The notes under the pieces: model-generated
The model's database searches: none
Seen by the model: only the letters and a program-made list of their open reading frames with translations
What the model was told of the DNA's origin: nothing
Source of the DNA: an uncultured Sulfitobacter sp.
Lineage (GTDB): Bacteria; Pseudomonadota; Alphaproteobacteria; Rhodobacterales; Rhodobacteraceae
Length of the DNA stretch: 64,000 nucleotides
Assembly: GCF_947500075.1 (NCBI RefSeq)
Contig: NZ_CANMQS010000007.1
Coordinates: forward strand, 1 to 64,000
Direction of reading: 5' to 3'
Shown: positions 34,914 through 43,952 of the stretch, piece by piece
Layout: every line of letters starts with the position of its first letter
Position numbering within the stretch: the stretch's first letter is position 1
Translations under genes and position numbers: made by a program

Positions 34914-35774
34914 CTAAGCAATCTCAAACCGATGCTGGCCTAGCCAACCCGCATTCGCCTCTACCACATCTCCGGGCTGCAGGTACCGCGGGTTCGAACG
35001 TCCGGCCGCCAGAATGCGTTTCACCAAGAACGAAGCGGGCAACAATTTGGCCAGCATCCGTTTTGTACGGTTCACCTGAAATGTGACACCGGCTGGTGTG
35101 CCCGTCACAATCAAGTCGCCTGCATTCAACCGTCGATCCTTCGAAAAAGCCATCGTGTGCATCAGCAGTTCTCGTGGAGAATAGATAAGGCTGCTGGTTG
35201 GTTCGTGTTGCCGAACCTCGCCGTTTACCCGCAGTTCCAGTGTCACTTCAGGTAATTCTTCACGATACGCTTCATTTGGCACCCAGAGTTTATCTGCACA
35301 GGGGAAAAACCCATCGAAGCTCTTGCAGGCTGACCAGCAATGTAGCCGGTCTTCGCTCAACTGCCCCATCAACTGCACTGTTCGGGAGGTCACATCATTG
35401 GCCAAAAAATAGCCGATGCGCGGCAATGTCGCTCCTGCGCGCAAATCGTCAAACGTGCAGTCTTCCAGAATTTGAACACCAAGCTCGATTTCGTAATCGA
35501 GCATCGGACCGATCGCGTCTCTTAGCTCTTCAATTTGCGTCGCCAGTGTCGAATCCGCTGATTTCACGGCGGCGATGAGTTCGTCCTTCGTTGGCGTTTT
35601 TACGGTTCTCTGTTCAACGCAGGCTTTGCCCTGTTTCAGAAAGATGACCGGTTTGGAGGGTATGGGTTCCGCCGTCTCGCGGATGTGGTCAGAATAGGCC
35701 AATCCAAACGCATAGGCAAAATCTGAAGACGGTTGAAATTCTTCATATTTTCCGTTTTCGGAGGCAGGTGTCAT
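34914..35774 (-). CDS. Fumarylacetoacetate hydrolase (FAH) family protein
   Basis: 286 aa hydrolase, decarboxylase or isomerase of dicarbonyl acids. Metal ligands appear in D-Y-E-I-E-L-G (residues about 93-99), and G-Y-F-L-A-N-D-V-T-S-R is the family loop. The K-S-F-D-G-F-F-P segment (about 153-160) and L-I-V-T-G-T-P-A-G-V-T follow. It belongs to the group acting on ring-cleavage products, which fits the nearby P450 and lactonase. A single gene, in the same direction as the AraC gene. Confidence 0.88.
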   Translation of the reverse strand: MTPASENGKYEEFQPSSDFAYAFGLAYSDHIRETAEPIPSKPVIFLKQGKACVEQRTVKTPTKDELIAAVKSADSTLATQIEELRDAIGPMLDYEIELGVQILEDCTFDDLRAGATLPRIGYFLANDVTSRTVQLMGQLSEDRLHCWSACKSFDGFFPCADKLWVPNEAYREELPEVTLELRVNGEVRQHEPTSSLIYSPRELLMHTMAFSKDRRLNAGDLIVTGTPAGVTFQVNRTKRMLAKLLPASFLVKRILAAGRSNPRYLQPGDVVEANAGWLGQHRFEIA

Positions 35775-36178
35775 TGAGACTCGCTTTCGTTCTGTGCTGC
35801 TTGCAGGGTCTTTTGAGTGAAAGCTATGCGACTGACAGCTGCAAAAGCAGTTTCGAAACGGTCGAAACCATGGTCATTTCAGCGCATTGCCTTGTGCTCA
35901 AATAAGGCCGACCACAGCGTGGTCCTTGAGCATTTGACGCGCCATGCCAGTCAAGTTGTCCAAAAGGAGAATGGACGCTACAGCGATACCTTCAGTTGTT
36001 CCTTTGAAGCGCAGTAAATCTGACCTGCTCCCCTGTGAAACCGCCATTTTAGTTAGCTCTGTTCAGCTGGAGGAGGTTTCTCGCAGCAAAGCCAACAAGT
36101 TGCACTCAACCTTCAGAACGGGCGGGCACCGAGGGTATCGCTCATCTCAGATCCGCGGGCGCCTTTTGAGGCGCTGTG
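35775..36178. other. 404-base intergenic region, no supported gene
   Basis: Separates the FAH-family gene from the end of the DMGDH-like gene. Two short plus frames (35817-36017, 35944-36222) have no ribosome site or recognisable motif. It holds the FAH promoter; no operator is obvious. Confidence 0.5.
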
Positions 36179-38611
36179 TCATGAGTTTGACAGTTGGGTC
36201 TTGGAGAATGGGCGCAAACTGACGGTCGCGGGAATGGCCTGACCTTCGACCATGACGGCATATGTCCCGTCCGGGATCGCAGCCCGGTCATCTGTGTTGA
36301 TAAAGCAGGTCCCGATCGCAGAACCCTGTGCATAGGCATAGGCACCGCTTGCGACGTAGCCGGCGACTTCTCCGTCTTTCAGTACAGGTTCATTGTGGTG
36401 CAGCAGGGGGCCTGCATCTTGCAGTTTGACATGACACAAGAAGGGGCCTTTTCCATTTGCCTTGCGGCTGACAAAGGCATCCCGCCCGATGAAGGGGATC
36501 GCCTTGTTGGGCTTGCAAACAAAGCCCAATCCGACCTGATGAGGTGCTTCGGTATAGGACATGTCATGCCCCCAATGCAGGAAGCCTTTCTCGATCCGCA
36601 GCGCATTCAGGGCTTCACCGCCAACCAGTTGCAGGCCAAGGGGCTCGCCCGCCAACCAGAGTGTCTCAAACACATGCTCTGCAAAGTCGGGCGTGATGAA
36701 TATCTCCCATCCCACCTCGCCAGTGTAGGACAGGCGCTGTGCAAAAACAGGCGCGTGACCAATGTGGAAATGTTGCAGGCTGTTGAACGGGAAATCCGCA
36801 TCCGACAGGTCAAGGTCGCTGACCGCAGCCAAGAGATCGCGCGACTTGGGGCCAGCGACCGACAAAACGGCATATCCGGATGTGGCATCGCGCAAGCGGA
36901 GGTCTTCGGCGCCCAGAACGTGTCTTTGCAGGTGATCGCGGTCGCGGCGGGTGTGCGAGATTGAGGACATGACCATGAAGCTGTCCGCTCCATGGCGGGC
37001 CACGGTGACGTCGCTTTCAATGCCGCCGCGTTCGTTCAGCATCAATGAATAGACCACCCTGCCGACAGGCACGTCGATGTCATTGGTGCAGATGCGTTGC
37101 AGGAAGTTCAGTGCATCCGGTCCTTCGACGATCAGCTTGCCCAGCATGGAGTAGTCGATCATCGCCACGCCTTCGCGGGCGGCCTTTTGTTCGGCTTGGG
37201 CGTGATCGAACCAACCGGGCCGGAAAAAGGAGTAATCGTACTCGGGCGTGACGCCCTCAGGCGCGAACCAGCCCGGGCGTTCCCATCCCTGCGCCTCGGC
37301 ATAGACGGCGCCTTTTGCTTTCATGGCATGATAGAACGGCGTGCGGCGCAGGCCACGGGCGCTGGTCCGTTGGCGCCCCGGCCAATGCATCGCGTAGGTC
37401 AGCACCAGCGTTTCCGGGCAACGTTCCCGCAAATAGGGATCGCGGGACTGCCAGTCTTCGATCCGGGCCGGGTCCATCTCGGCCAGATCCATCGGTGGAT
37501 GGCCTGCCATGATCCAGTCAGCCAGCGCCTTGCCCGCACCGGGGCCGGATTGAATGCCGGTCGAATTCACGCCAGCCAGAACATAGTATCCCTTGAGGTC
37601 CGGCGCCACACCCAGGGTGAAACGACCGTCGTGGGAATAGCTTTCCGGCCCGTTGAAGAACGTCCGGATGCCCGTTTCCTGGAGAATGGGCACGCGGTTC
37701 ATACTGAGTTCCAGCACTTCCATCACGTCGTCTTCGACAAAGGGCAGGCTGTCGAATTCGAAGCTCTCCGGGATGCCGTCCTTTGCCCAGGCTTTGGCAT
37801 GGAAATGCGCGAAGCCGAACAGCAGTTTGCCTGCGTCTTCTTTCCAGTAGGTGCCGTCACAATAGGAGCGCAGCACCGGCAGATCGCTGGGCAGATCGGG
37901 GATCGGTTCGGTCACAAGGTAGTAGTGTTCGCAGGCATGAAGCGGTACAGCGACACCGTTCTTGCGGCCCAGCTCACGTGCCCACATGCCACCGCAATTG
38001 ACGACGACATCTGCGGTGATCGTGCCTTCATCCGTGCGCACGCCGGTGACTTTGCCGCCCTCCGTCAGAACTTCTTCGACCTTGATGCCTTCCCGGATCG
38101 TCGCGCCATACATTCGCGCGCCCTTGGCAAGGGCCTGTGTCAGATCAATGGGGTTGGCGGACCCGTCGGACGGCATGTGGATACCGCCCAAGACACCGTC
38201 GGCATTCATCAGCGGCCAGCGCTCCGCGATCTCGGCCGTCTCAAGGTAATGCGCTTCGATCCCGAACAGGGAGGCAAAATCGGCCTTGCGTTTCAACTCT
38301 GCCAGCCGTTCTTCGTTGACCGCGATTGAGATGGAACCGGATTGCCGAAAGCCGGGGTTCTGGCCTGTTTCGGCTTCGATTTCCTGCATCAGCTCCACGC
38401 CATAGCTGGCGAAGGCCGTGGTGGCATGGCTGCCCTGCAATTGCCCGACAAGCCCGGCGGCATGCCAAGTTGTGCCGCTGGTCAGAACCTTGCGCTCCAG
38501 CAGGATGACGTCCTTCCAGCCCGCTTTTGCCAGATGGTAGGCCACCGAACAGCCGTGAATGCCGCCGCCAATGATCACCACCTGTGCGTGGCTGGGGAGA
38601 GATTTGTTCAT
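36179..38611 (-). CDS. Dimethylglycine/sarcosine dehydrogenase-like FAD protein with GcvT domain
   Basis: 810 aa flavoprotein that probably oxidises an N-methyl amino acid and passes the methylene group to tetrahydrofolate. The N-terminal DAO domain has the FAD motif V-I-I-G-G-G-I-H-G-C-S (residues about 12-22). The T-T-W-H-A-A-G-L element contains His50, the position of covalent FAD attachment in DMGDH. The FAO_M bridging region is near 370-430, and the GcvT/aminomethyltransferase domain covers 430-800. A-G-G-A-A precedes the ATG. It lies at the end of a three-gene operon with a racemase-family enzyme and a PhyH dioxygenase. Confidence 0.9.
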   Translation of the reverse strand: MNKSLPSHAQVVIIGGGIHGCSVAYHLAKAGWKDVILLERKVLTSGTTWHAAGLVGQLQGSHATTAFASYGVELMQEIEAETGQNPGFRQSGSISIAVNEERLAELKRKADFASLFGIEAHYLETAEIAERWPLMNADGVLGGIHMPSDGSANPIDLTQALAKGARMYGATIREGIKVEEVLTEGGKVTGVRTDEGTITADVVVNCGGMWARELGRKNGVAVPLHACEHYYLVTEPIPDLPSDLPVLRSYCDGTYWKEDAGKLLFGFAHFHAKAWAKDGIPESFEFDSLPFVEDDVMEVLELSMNRVPILQETGIRTFFNGPESYSHDGRFTLGVAPDLKGYYVLAGVNSTGIQSGPGAGKALADWIMAGHPPMDLAEMDPARIEDWQSRDPYLRERCPETLVLTYAMHWPGRQRTSARGLRRTPFYHAMKAKGAVYAEAQGWERPGWFAPEGVTPEYDYSFFRPGWFDHAQAEQKAAREGVAMIDYSMLGKLIVEGPDALNFLQRICTNDIDVPVGRVVYSLMLNERGGIESDVTVARHGADSFMVMSSISHTRRDRDHLQRHVLGAEDLRLRDATSGYAVLSVAGPKSRDLLAAVSDLDLSDADFPFNSLQHFHIGHAPVFAQRLSYTGEVGWEIFITPDFAEHVFETLWLAGEPLGLQLVGGEALNALRIEKGFLHWGHDMSYTEAPHQVGLGFVCKPNKAIPFIGRDAFVSRKANGKGPFLCHVKLQDAGPLLHHNEPVLKDGEVAGYVASGAYAYAQGSAIGTCFINTDDRAAIPDGTYAVMVEGQAIPATVSLRPFSKTQLSNS

Positions 38612-38623
38612 GCAGATTCCTGT

Positions 38624-39394
38624 CTAGGTGAGCGGGGCCGCAAAAAGGCGCCCTGCGTTTTGGGGGCCAGCCTCAAGGCCAGAAAGGCGCATCATATGCC
38701 AGGCCAGCGCCTGATTGCTGGAGATGACGGGTTTGCCGATGGCAGCCTCGGCTTGGGGAATGATCTGCAAGGCGCGCAAGCTGGTGCACGACACAAAGAC
38801 CCCTTCGCAATCATCCCGCGCTCCGATCTGCCGGACCGCCTGCAAGATGCTGTCGCCAGTGATGCGCGCGACGGTGAAATCATCGGATTGGCCAAAGGTC
38901 GCAACCGCAGTGGTTTCATACCCGGCGTTTTGCAGGTTGGTCTGCATCTCAAGCGTGACATCCACTGGATAGGGCGTGACCAGTGCGATGCGTTTCAGCC
39001 CAAGTGCAGCCATTGCCGCTTTGGTGGCGCTGATTGGATTGGTCGTCTTTGCTTGTGGATGAACCCCGCGGATCAGGCTGTCGACCCGTTCCTCACCGAT
39101 CATGGTCGCACCCGAGGTACAGGCATAGCCCACCACGTCAAATCCGAACGGTTCAGGCAAAAGTGCTGCGGTGTTCGGCAGATCAATCGCCATTTGGCGC
39201 AGGGTACCGGGGGACACTTCCATCGCATTCGGAATGCGCGCGGCGTAAAGGGCCACGTCCTTCTCCGGCCCCAGCATCTGCGCGAATTCGTGTTCGATGG
39301 TTTGGTCCGTTTGCAACACGATCAGCCCCAGACGCGCCCGCGCGCCGAGGCCCTCATCGGTGCGGAATTGGAGCGTCTCGACCGCGCCAGTCAT
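38624..39394 (-). CDS. Asp/Glu-racemase superfamily protein (maleate isomerase/arylmalonate decarboxylase type), copy 1
   Basis: 256 aa. The two catalytic cysteines of the superfamily are in Y-A-C-T-S-G-A (residues about 92-98) and V-S-C-T-S-L-R-A-L (about 203-211). The spacing and the T-S-G context match maleate isomerase and EutA-type proteins rather than glutamate racemase. The start at 39394 overlaps the stop of the PhyH gene (ATGA). It may isomerise or decarboxylate an intermediate of the same pathway. A second member of the family lies at 46.2 kb. Confidence 0.85.
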   Translation of the reverse strand: MTGAVETLQFRTDEGLGARARLGLIVLQTDQTIEHEFAQMLGPEKDVALYAARIPNAMEVSPGTLRQMAIDLPNTAALLPEPFGFDVVGYACTSGATMIGEERVDSLIRGVHPQAKTTNPISATKAAMAALGLKRIALVTPYPVDVTLEMQTNLQNAGYETTAVATFGQSDDFTVARITGDSILQAVRQIGARDDCEGVFVSCTSLRALQIIPQAEAAIGKPVISSNQALAWHMMRLSGLEAGPQNAGRLFAAPLT

Positions 39395-40260
39395 CCCGCA
39401 TCCGCCCCTTCCTGTTGTGCAAAGAAAGATGTTCCCTTCGGCACGGCAGGCAAAGCCATTTCGTATGGCGTGCATCGCACACGGCCACTTTCCTCACCGC
39501 GAACGAGTTCGTGCGTGAATCTGCTGGGCAGATGGTTCGGGCTGAGTTCAATCGCGTCCTCGGCATAGTAGGTCGTGATGTAGAGGGTGCGGGATTTCTC
39601 AGACAGGTTCGGCGCAGAACCGTGCAGCAGATTGGCGTGCATCAGGCAAACGGAACCAGCCTTGCCCGTGCATTTGACGATCTTGTCCCGCTGAACATCA
39701 ATGATCGCTTCATCCACGGCACCGGTGAACACACCGTCATGCCAATGGGAATGGATTGGTCCCTTGTGGGTGCCGGGCAGCACCTCCAGCGGTCCGTTTT
39801 CCAACGTGACATCATCGATGAACAGCAATGCTGTGATCATGTCGTCATTTGTCATCGGCTCAAACGGAAAGTCCTGATGCCACTTCACCTGCGTCGCTGT
39901 ACCCGGCAGTTTTGAATTCACTTTGCCGTGGTGAAACCGGATGGCCGGTCCGATGAGTGCGGCGCAGAAATCGACTGTGGCGGCGTTGCGCATGATGTTT
40001 GCAAAGACGGTTGAAACCTCTTCGGGCGATTGCACGCGGCGCAGACCGGGCGTGGCCGCGGTATGTCCGGGCTGCAAATCAAAACGAGGGCGCCCATCAA
40101 GGGTCTCTCCGTAGTCGTCGTCATAGGCGCGGCTTTCATCGACCCAACGTGCAAATTCGGCGCGCAGGTCATCCAGTTCGCCTGCGCTGACGGCGTCTTC
40201 CAAGACAATCACACCATCGCGCCAGAAGGTGTCTTTCTGTTCTTGCGTCAAAAAGTCCAT
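39391..40260 (-). CDS. Phytanoyl-CoA-dioxygenase (PhyH) family Fe(II)/2-oxoglutarate oxygenase
   Basis: 289 aa. Fe ligands are the H-x-D of K-W-H-Q-D-F-P-F (about residues 141-148) and the distal His in L-L-H-G-S-A-P-N (about 219-226), followed by an Arg for 2-oxoglutarate in K-S-R-T-L-Y. Start at 40260 with AAGGAA upstream. It lacks the long signature of ectoine hydroxylase EctD, so a different hydroxylation or oxidative demethylation is expected. First gene of the minus operon, immediately beyond a palindromic operator. Confidence 0.88.
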   Translation of the reverse strand: MDFLTQEQKDTFWRDGVIVLEDAVSAGELDDLRAEFARWVDESRAYDDDYGETLDGRPRFDLQPGHTAATPGLRRVQSPEEVSTVFANIMRNAATVDFCAALIGPAIRFHHGKVNSKLPGTATQVKWHQDFPFEPMTNDDMITALLFIDDVTLENGPLEVLPGTHKGPIHSHWHDGVFTGAVDEAIIDVQRDKIVKCTGKAGSVCLMHANLLHGSAPNLSEKSRTLYITTYYAEDAIELSPNHLPSRFTHELVRGEESGRVRCTPYEMALPAVPKGTSFFAQQEGADAG

Positions 40261-40281
40261 GTCGAATTCCTTCTGTATAAA

Positions 40282-40295
40282 CTGGTATATACCAG
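40282..40295. promoter_or_regulatory. Operator 1, perfect palindrome CTGGTATATACCAG
   Basis: A perfect 14-base palindrome 22 bases upstream of the PhyH start. The core GTATATAC matches the known HutC-subfamily GntR consensus, and the divergent gene encodes such a regulator. Confidence 0.75.
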
Positions 40296-40362
40296 ATGTG
40301 TTTGATGAAGTTAACAGGAAAGGATCGAGATCTGTCAACACAAAACAAAACGCTTGATCACT

Positions 40363-40376
40363 CTGGTATATACCAA
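40363..40376. promoter_or_regulatory. Operator 2, CTGGTATATACCAA
   Basis: Differs from operator 1 by one base. It lies 38 bases upstream of the regulator start and 81 bases, centre to centre, from operator 1. The two sites suggest shared autoregulation and control of both divergent operons, possibly with looping. Confidence 0.75.
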
Positions 40377-40414
40377 ATAGCATTTCGCTGACCGACGATT
40401 CGAGGGAGCGCAGT

Positions 40415-41188
40415 TTGTTGGACAAGCAGCGAAGCAAGGACGGCCGGGGCGATCCATCGTCCCGTCCCCGCTTTGTGCAGATTGCCGATGAAATCCGGGG
40501 CCAGATCGCAACGGGTGCCTTGAAGGAACACGATATCCTCCCGTCTGAGCGCAGCCTGTCTGAGCAATATGACGTCAGCCGGATGACGGGACGCCGGGCG
40601 CTGGAAGCCTTGGAAACCGAAGGGCTGGTCTACAGCGCCGACCGACGCGGGCGTTTTGTGTCGCCGCAGCGGCTCAAATACAATGTCAGCAACATGGTCA
40701 GCTTCGTCAGCACGGCACAGGCCGATGATGTTGACCTCAAGATCGAAGTTGTCGAGACGGTCGAAACAGTCGCAGACGGCAAGTTGGCCGCCCTTTTCGA
40801 ACAGCCCGTGGGCAGCCCAATCATCGCCTACACCCGCCTTTTTCATTCAGGCGGCCATCCGATCTTTATCGAAACAGAGTATCTGGTTGCCGACCGGTTT
40901 CCCGGTTTCCTGCACTACGATCTGCGCCAGTCGACCACGCAGATCCTTGAGAGCAGCTTTGCCACGACCGCCAGCACCGGCGATATCGTCATCCGAATGC
41001 GCGGCGTAAAGACCGACGAAGCGCAGCTCTTGAGCATTTCCAACACCCACACCGTGATCGAGCTGGAACAGGTGATCCGCGACGAAGCGGGCGTGCCGTT
41101 CTGCTTTGGCCATCAGGTCTGGCGCGGAGAGATGGCCGAATTTTCGGCCCATGCGATTGTTGCCGGGCGCAGTGTCGGCAAGGTTTGA
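40415..41188 (+). CDS. GntR-family (HutC type) regulator with UTRA domain, TTG start
   Basis: 257 aa. The N-terminal winged helix (residues about 18-85) contains I-L-P-S-E-R-S-L-S-E-Q-Y-D-V-S-R-M-T-G-R-R-A-L, the GntR pattern. The UTRA ligand domain follows (about 95-245), with P-I-I-A-Y-T-R-L-F-H and H-T-V-I-E-L-E-Q-V. TTG at 40415 is preceded by GAGGGA with seven-base spacing; the next codon is also TTG. It probably represses both divergent operons through the two palindromes. Confidence 0.9.
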   Translation: MLDKQRSKDGRGDPSSRPRFVQIADEIRGQIATGALKEHDILPSERSLSEQYDVSRMTGRRALEALETEGLVYSADRRGRFVSPQRLKYNVSNMVSFVSTAQADDVDLKIEVVETVETVADGKLAALFEQPVGSPIIAYTRLFHSGGHPIFIETEYLVADRFPGFLHYDLRQSTTQILESSFATTASTGDIVIRMRGVKTDEAQLLSISNTHTVIELEQVIRDEAGVPFCFGHQVWRGEMAEFSAHAIVAGRSVGKV

Positions 41189-41201
41189 AGGACAGAGCGA
41201 A

Positions 41202-42380
41202 ATGAACATGAACGCGCGCGCCCCTGAGCGGGGATTCAATCACGCCGAATTCAGCGCCCGCACGGCCAAGGCACAGGTGGCAATGGCGGCGTCGGGCCTC
41301 GCCGGCATGTTGCTGATGAGCGAGCAGGACGTGCGCTATTTCACCGGGTTTCAGACGTTGTTCTGGCAAAGCCCGACCCGCCCCTGGTTCGTTTTTGTGC
41401 CTGCGCAGGGCAAACCGGTTGCTGTGATCCCCGAAATCGGGGCCGAACTGATGCGCCGCAGCTGGATAGATGACATTCGCACATGGAGCGCCCCTGCCCC
41501 GCAGGACGATGGGATCAGCCTGCTCACAGACCTTCTGGGTCCCTTGTCCAAAACGGGGGCCAAAATCGGCGTGATGAAGGGGCACGAGACCAAGTTGCAG
41601 ATGCCGCTGGGAGATTGGGAACGGTTGATGGCCGGGCTGCCGGGACTTGAGATTGCCGATGTGACCGGCCTTGTCCAAGGGCTGCGCATGGTCAAATCCG
41701 CCGCCGAGATCGAAAAACTTGCGCATATCTGCGCCATCGGTTCAGCGGCGTTTGCCAAAGTGCCGGAGGTCATTCACGCAGGGATGCCGTTGGAAGACGT
41801 GTTCCGCCAATTCCGCCTGACCGCGATCGGGAATGGTGCGGACGACGTGCCCTATCTTGTCGGTGCCGCTGATCAGGGCGGCTATGCCGACGTGATCTCT
41901 CCCCCGTCGCGGAGGCCGCTGCAAATCGGCGATGTGCTGATGCTGGACACAGGCTGCACCTGGGACGGATACTTCTGCGATTTTGATCGCAACTGGGCCA
42001 TCGGACATGTCGGCGATGACGCCAAACGCGCCTATGACGTGCTGTGGCGCGCCACGCAGGCCGGGATTGACGCGGCAAAGCCCGGCAATAGCTGCCGTGA
42101 TCTGTTCATGGCGATGTCAGCGGTTATCGCTGAAATGGACAGCTCCGGCGGCGATATCGGGCGCCTGGGACATGGGCTGGGCATGCAATTGACCGAACAG
42201 CCCTCCCATGCCGCTTTTGATAAGACAGAGCTGAAAGAAAACATGGTGCTGACCATCGAACCATCGCTGAGCTATGGTAACGGGCAGATGATGGTGCACG
42301 AGGAAAACATCGTTGTGAGCAAGGGTGCGGCACAGTTGCTTTCCACCCGCGCGGCGCCGGAGCTTTTGGTCTTAAAGTAG
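41202..42380 (+). CDS. M24-family metallohydrolase (Xaa-Pro peptidase/creatinase fold)
   Basis: 392 aa. N-terminal creatinase-like domain (residues 1-150), then the pita-bread domain. All five metal ligands are visible: Asp in M-L-D-T-G, Asp in F-C-D-F-D-R-N, His in L-G-H-G-L-G, Glu in T-I-E-P-S and Glu in V-H-E-E-N. True creatinases lack this set, so this is a metal-dependent hydrolase. Related proteins include ectoine hydrolase (DoeA/EutD) and aminopeptidase P. AAGGA precedes the ATG, 13 bases after the regulator gene, with which it probably forms an operon. Confidence 0.85.
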   Translation: MNMNARAPERGFNHAEFSARTAKAQVAMAASGLAGMLLMSEQDVRYFTGFQTLFWQSPTRPWFVFVPAQGKPVAVIPEIGAELMRRSWIDDIRTWSAPAPQDDGISLLTDLLGPLSKTGAKIGVMKGHETKLQMPLGDWERLMAGLPGLEIADVTGLVQGLRMVKSAAEIEKLAHICAIGSAAFAKVPEVIHAGMPLEDVFRQFRLTAIGNGADDVPYLVGAADQGGYADVISPPSRRPLQIGDVLMLDTGCTWDGYFCDFDRNWAIGHVGDDAKRAYDVLWRATQAGIDAAKPGNSCRDLFMAMSAVIAEMDSSGGDIGRLGHGLGMQLTEQPSHAAFDKTELKENMVLTIEPSLSYGNGQMMVHEENIVVSKGAAQLLSTRAAPELLVLK

Positions 42381-42384
42381 GCCC

Positions 42385-42834
42385 CTAGATGATATCCAGT
42401 GACACCTTCACGCGGTCCATGACGATGGAGGAGGTGAACTTGCTGACGTTTGACTCATCGAAGAAGTATTCCTGGGTAAATTCCTCGTATTCGGCAATGT
42501 CCTGAACGATCACGACCAAAATGAAATCGGCCTCTCCGGTCGAATAGTAGCACTGCTGAACCGCCGGGGCGGTGCGCATCCGGCGTTTGAATTCGTCAAG
42601 ATGCCTGCGGCTCTCGCGTTCGAGCATGACCTGAACGATCACCGTCATGCCCCGACCCAGTTTTTCGGCCGAAAGAACTGCGATCTCCCGCTCGATCACG
42701 CCGGTTTCACGCAGCTTTTTCAGGCGTTTCTGCACGGCCGGTGGCGATAGCCCGATCTCAAAACCAATCGCTTCCGCTGTCAGTCGGGCATCGCTTTGAA
42801 CCAGTTTCAGTATCTCAAGGTCTTTGTCATCCAT
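42385..42834 (-). CDS. Lrp/AsnC-family transcriptional regulator
   Basis: 149 aa. N-terminal helix-turn-helix (about residues 5-55: L-K-L-V-Q-S-D-A-R-L, then I-G-L-S-P-P-A-V-Q-K-R-L). C-terminal RAM ligand/oligomerisation domain from residue about 65, ending V-K-V-S-L-D. Start at 42834 (MDDKDLEIL). It ends four bases from the convergent M24 gene and faces away from the Ehu-like importer, which it probably controls. DoeX in ectoine clusters is a similar regulator. Confidence 0.88.
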   Translation of the reverse strand: MDDKDLEILKLVQSDARLTAEAIGFEIGLSPPAVQKRLKKLRETGVIEREIAVLSAEKLGRGMTVIVQVMLERESRRHLDEFKRRMRTAPAVQQCYYSTGEADFILVVIVQDIAEYEEFTQEYFFDESNVSKFTSSIVMDRVKVSLDII

Positions 42835-43091
42835 GCGCTGATTTACGTCATCATATAAGCGCCACGCAACACATTTAGTCGCGATGTCGGATATTTTGAC
42901 GAATTTCATCCCTGATGGCTTCTAAAGTGGAACTTATTCGTCGGGGGGAGGAACTCTGAAAACCTGTGTAGCACCGAACACTGCGGCAGAAGCCCCCCCC
43001 CCACTACAGCGCGCGCGTACACAAGATCAAAAACGAACGTCGCCGGTTTGGCGGACGTCACACACAACAATGGCACGGAGGAACAAAGTCC

Positions 43092-43928
43092 ATGAAACTC
43101 AAGAATACCCTTATCGCAGGCGGCATCGCTGTCATCGCAACGGCAACGGCAGCCTTGGCAGGCCCCTTGCAGGATCGCATCGACGCCGGCGAGACAATCC
43201 GCATCGGCTTCGCAAACATTCCGCTTTGGGGATATCCGAATGAGGAAGGCAATGCAGATGGATTTACAAATGACATCGCGATCCAGACGCTTGCCAAAAT
43301 GGGGCTCACAAACGTCGAAGCCGTCGTCACCGACTGGGGTGGTCTGATCCCGGGCCTGAAAGCAGAGCGTTTCGATATGATTACGGGCGGCATGTACATC
43401 CTCGGCTCCCGCTGTGAGAACGTGTCCTTCTCCGAACCGGTTGCCGCATCTGGCGATGGTATCTTGGTTGCCGCAGGCAACCCAAAAGGCATCAACAATT
43501 ACACCGACATTCTTGATGGTGGCCATATCATGGTGACGGGCGCGGGATACAACACCGTTGAAGCAGCCCAGAACCTAGGGATCGCGGACAGCAACATCAT
43601 GCAGGTTCCCGGCCCGACAGAAATGGTCGCGGCGATGAAGGCAGGCCGCGCAGATGCTGCGGTCCTGACCGACTTTGAAGCGCAGCATCTAGCAGCGGAT
43701 CACGCGGAAATCGAACTGGCGGATTCATCGCAGATGGAAGAATGGAGCAAGAACTTTGCCGGGATCGGTTTTCGACATGAAGACAAAGACTTCCTTGCTG
43801 AATTCAACACAGCACTCGGTGCCTACATCGGCACGGACGAAATGATGGCGGTCGTCGGTGAGCATGAGTACACAAGCGTTCACTTGCCTGGTGACGTGAC
43901 GGCGGAATGGGCCTGCGCCAACCGCTGA
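43092..43928 (+). CDS. ehuB: Ehu-like polar amino-acid-type solute-binding protein
   Basis: Periplasmic family-3 receptor, 278 aa, signal peptide of about 22 residues ending A-L-A before GPLQDRIDAG. I-R-I-G-F-A-N-I-P, then W-G-G-L-I-P-G-L-K-A-E-R-F-D-M-I-T-G-G-M, R-C-E-N-V-S-F-S-E-P-V match the order seen in EhuB (ectoine/hydroxyectoine receptor), from memory. The neighbouring permeases look even more Ehu-like. GGAGGA lies upstream of the ATG. The ligand may be ectoine-like or another cyclic or diamino acid, since the nearby enzymes do not form a full ectoine pathway. Confidence 0.75.
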   Translation: MKLKNTLIAGGIAVIATATAALAGPLQDRIDAGETIRIGFANIPLWGYPNEEGNADGFTNDIAIQTLAKMGLTNVEAVVTDWGGLIPGLKAERFDMITGGMYILGSRCENVSFSEPVAASGDGILVAAGNPKGINNYTDILDGGHIMVTGAGYNTVEAAQNLGIADSNIMQVPGPTEMVAAMKAGRADAAVLTDFEAQHLAADHAEIELADSSQMEEWSKNFAGIGFRHEDKDFLAEFNTALGAYIGTDEMMAVVGEHEYTSVHLPGDVTAEWACANR

Positions 43929-43952
43929 GTTCTGTCCGCCAACGGACCAAAT

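Noticed and set aside
39391..40260. PhyH protein as ectoine hydroxylase EctD.
   Set aside because: The EctD signature around the H-x-D (F-x-W-H-S-D-F-E-T-W-H) is absent: here it reads K-W-H-Q-D-F-P-F.
41202..42380. M24 enzyme as the DMSP lyase DddP.
   Set aside because: DddP also has the M24 fold, but its N-terminal sequence and length (about 445 aa) as I recall them do not match, and nothing nearby suggests DMSP use.
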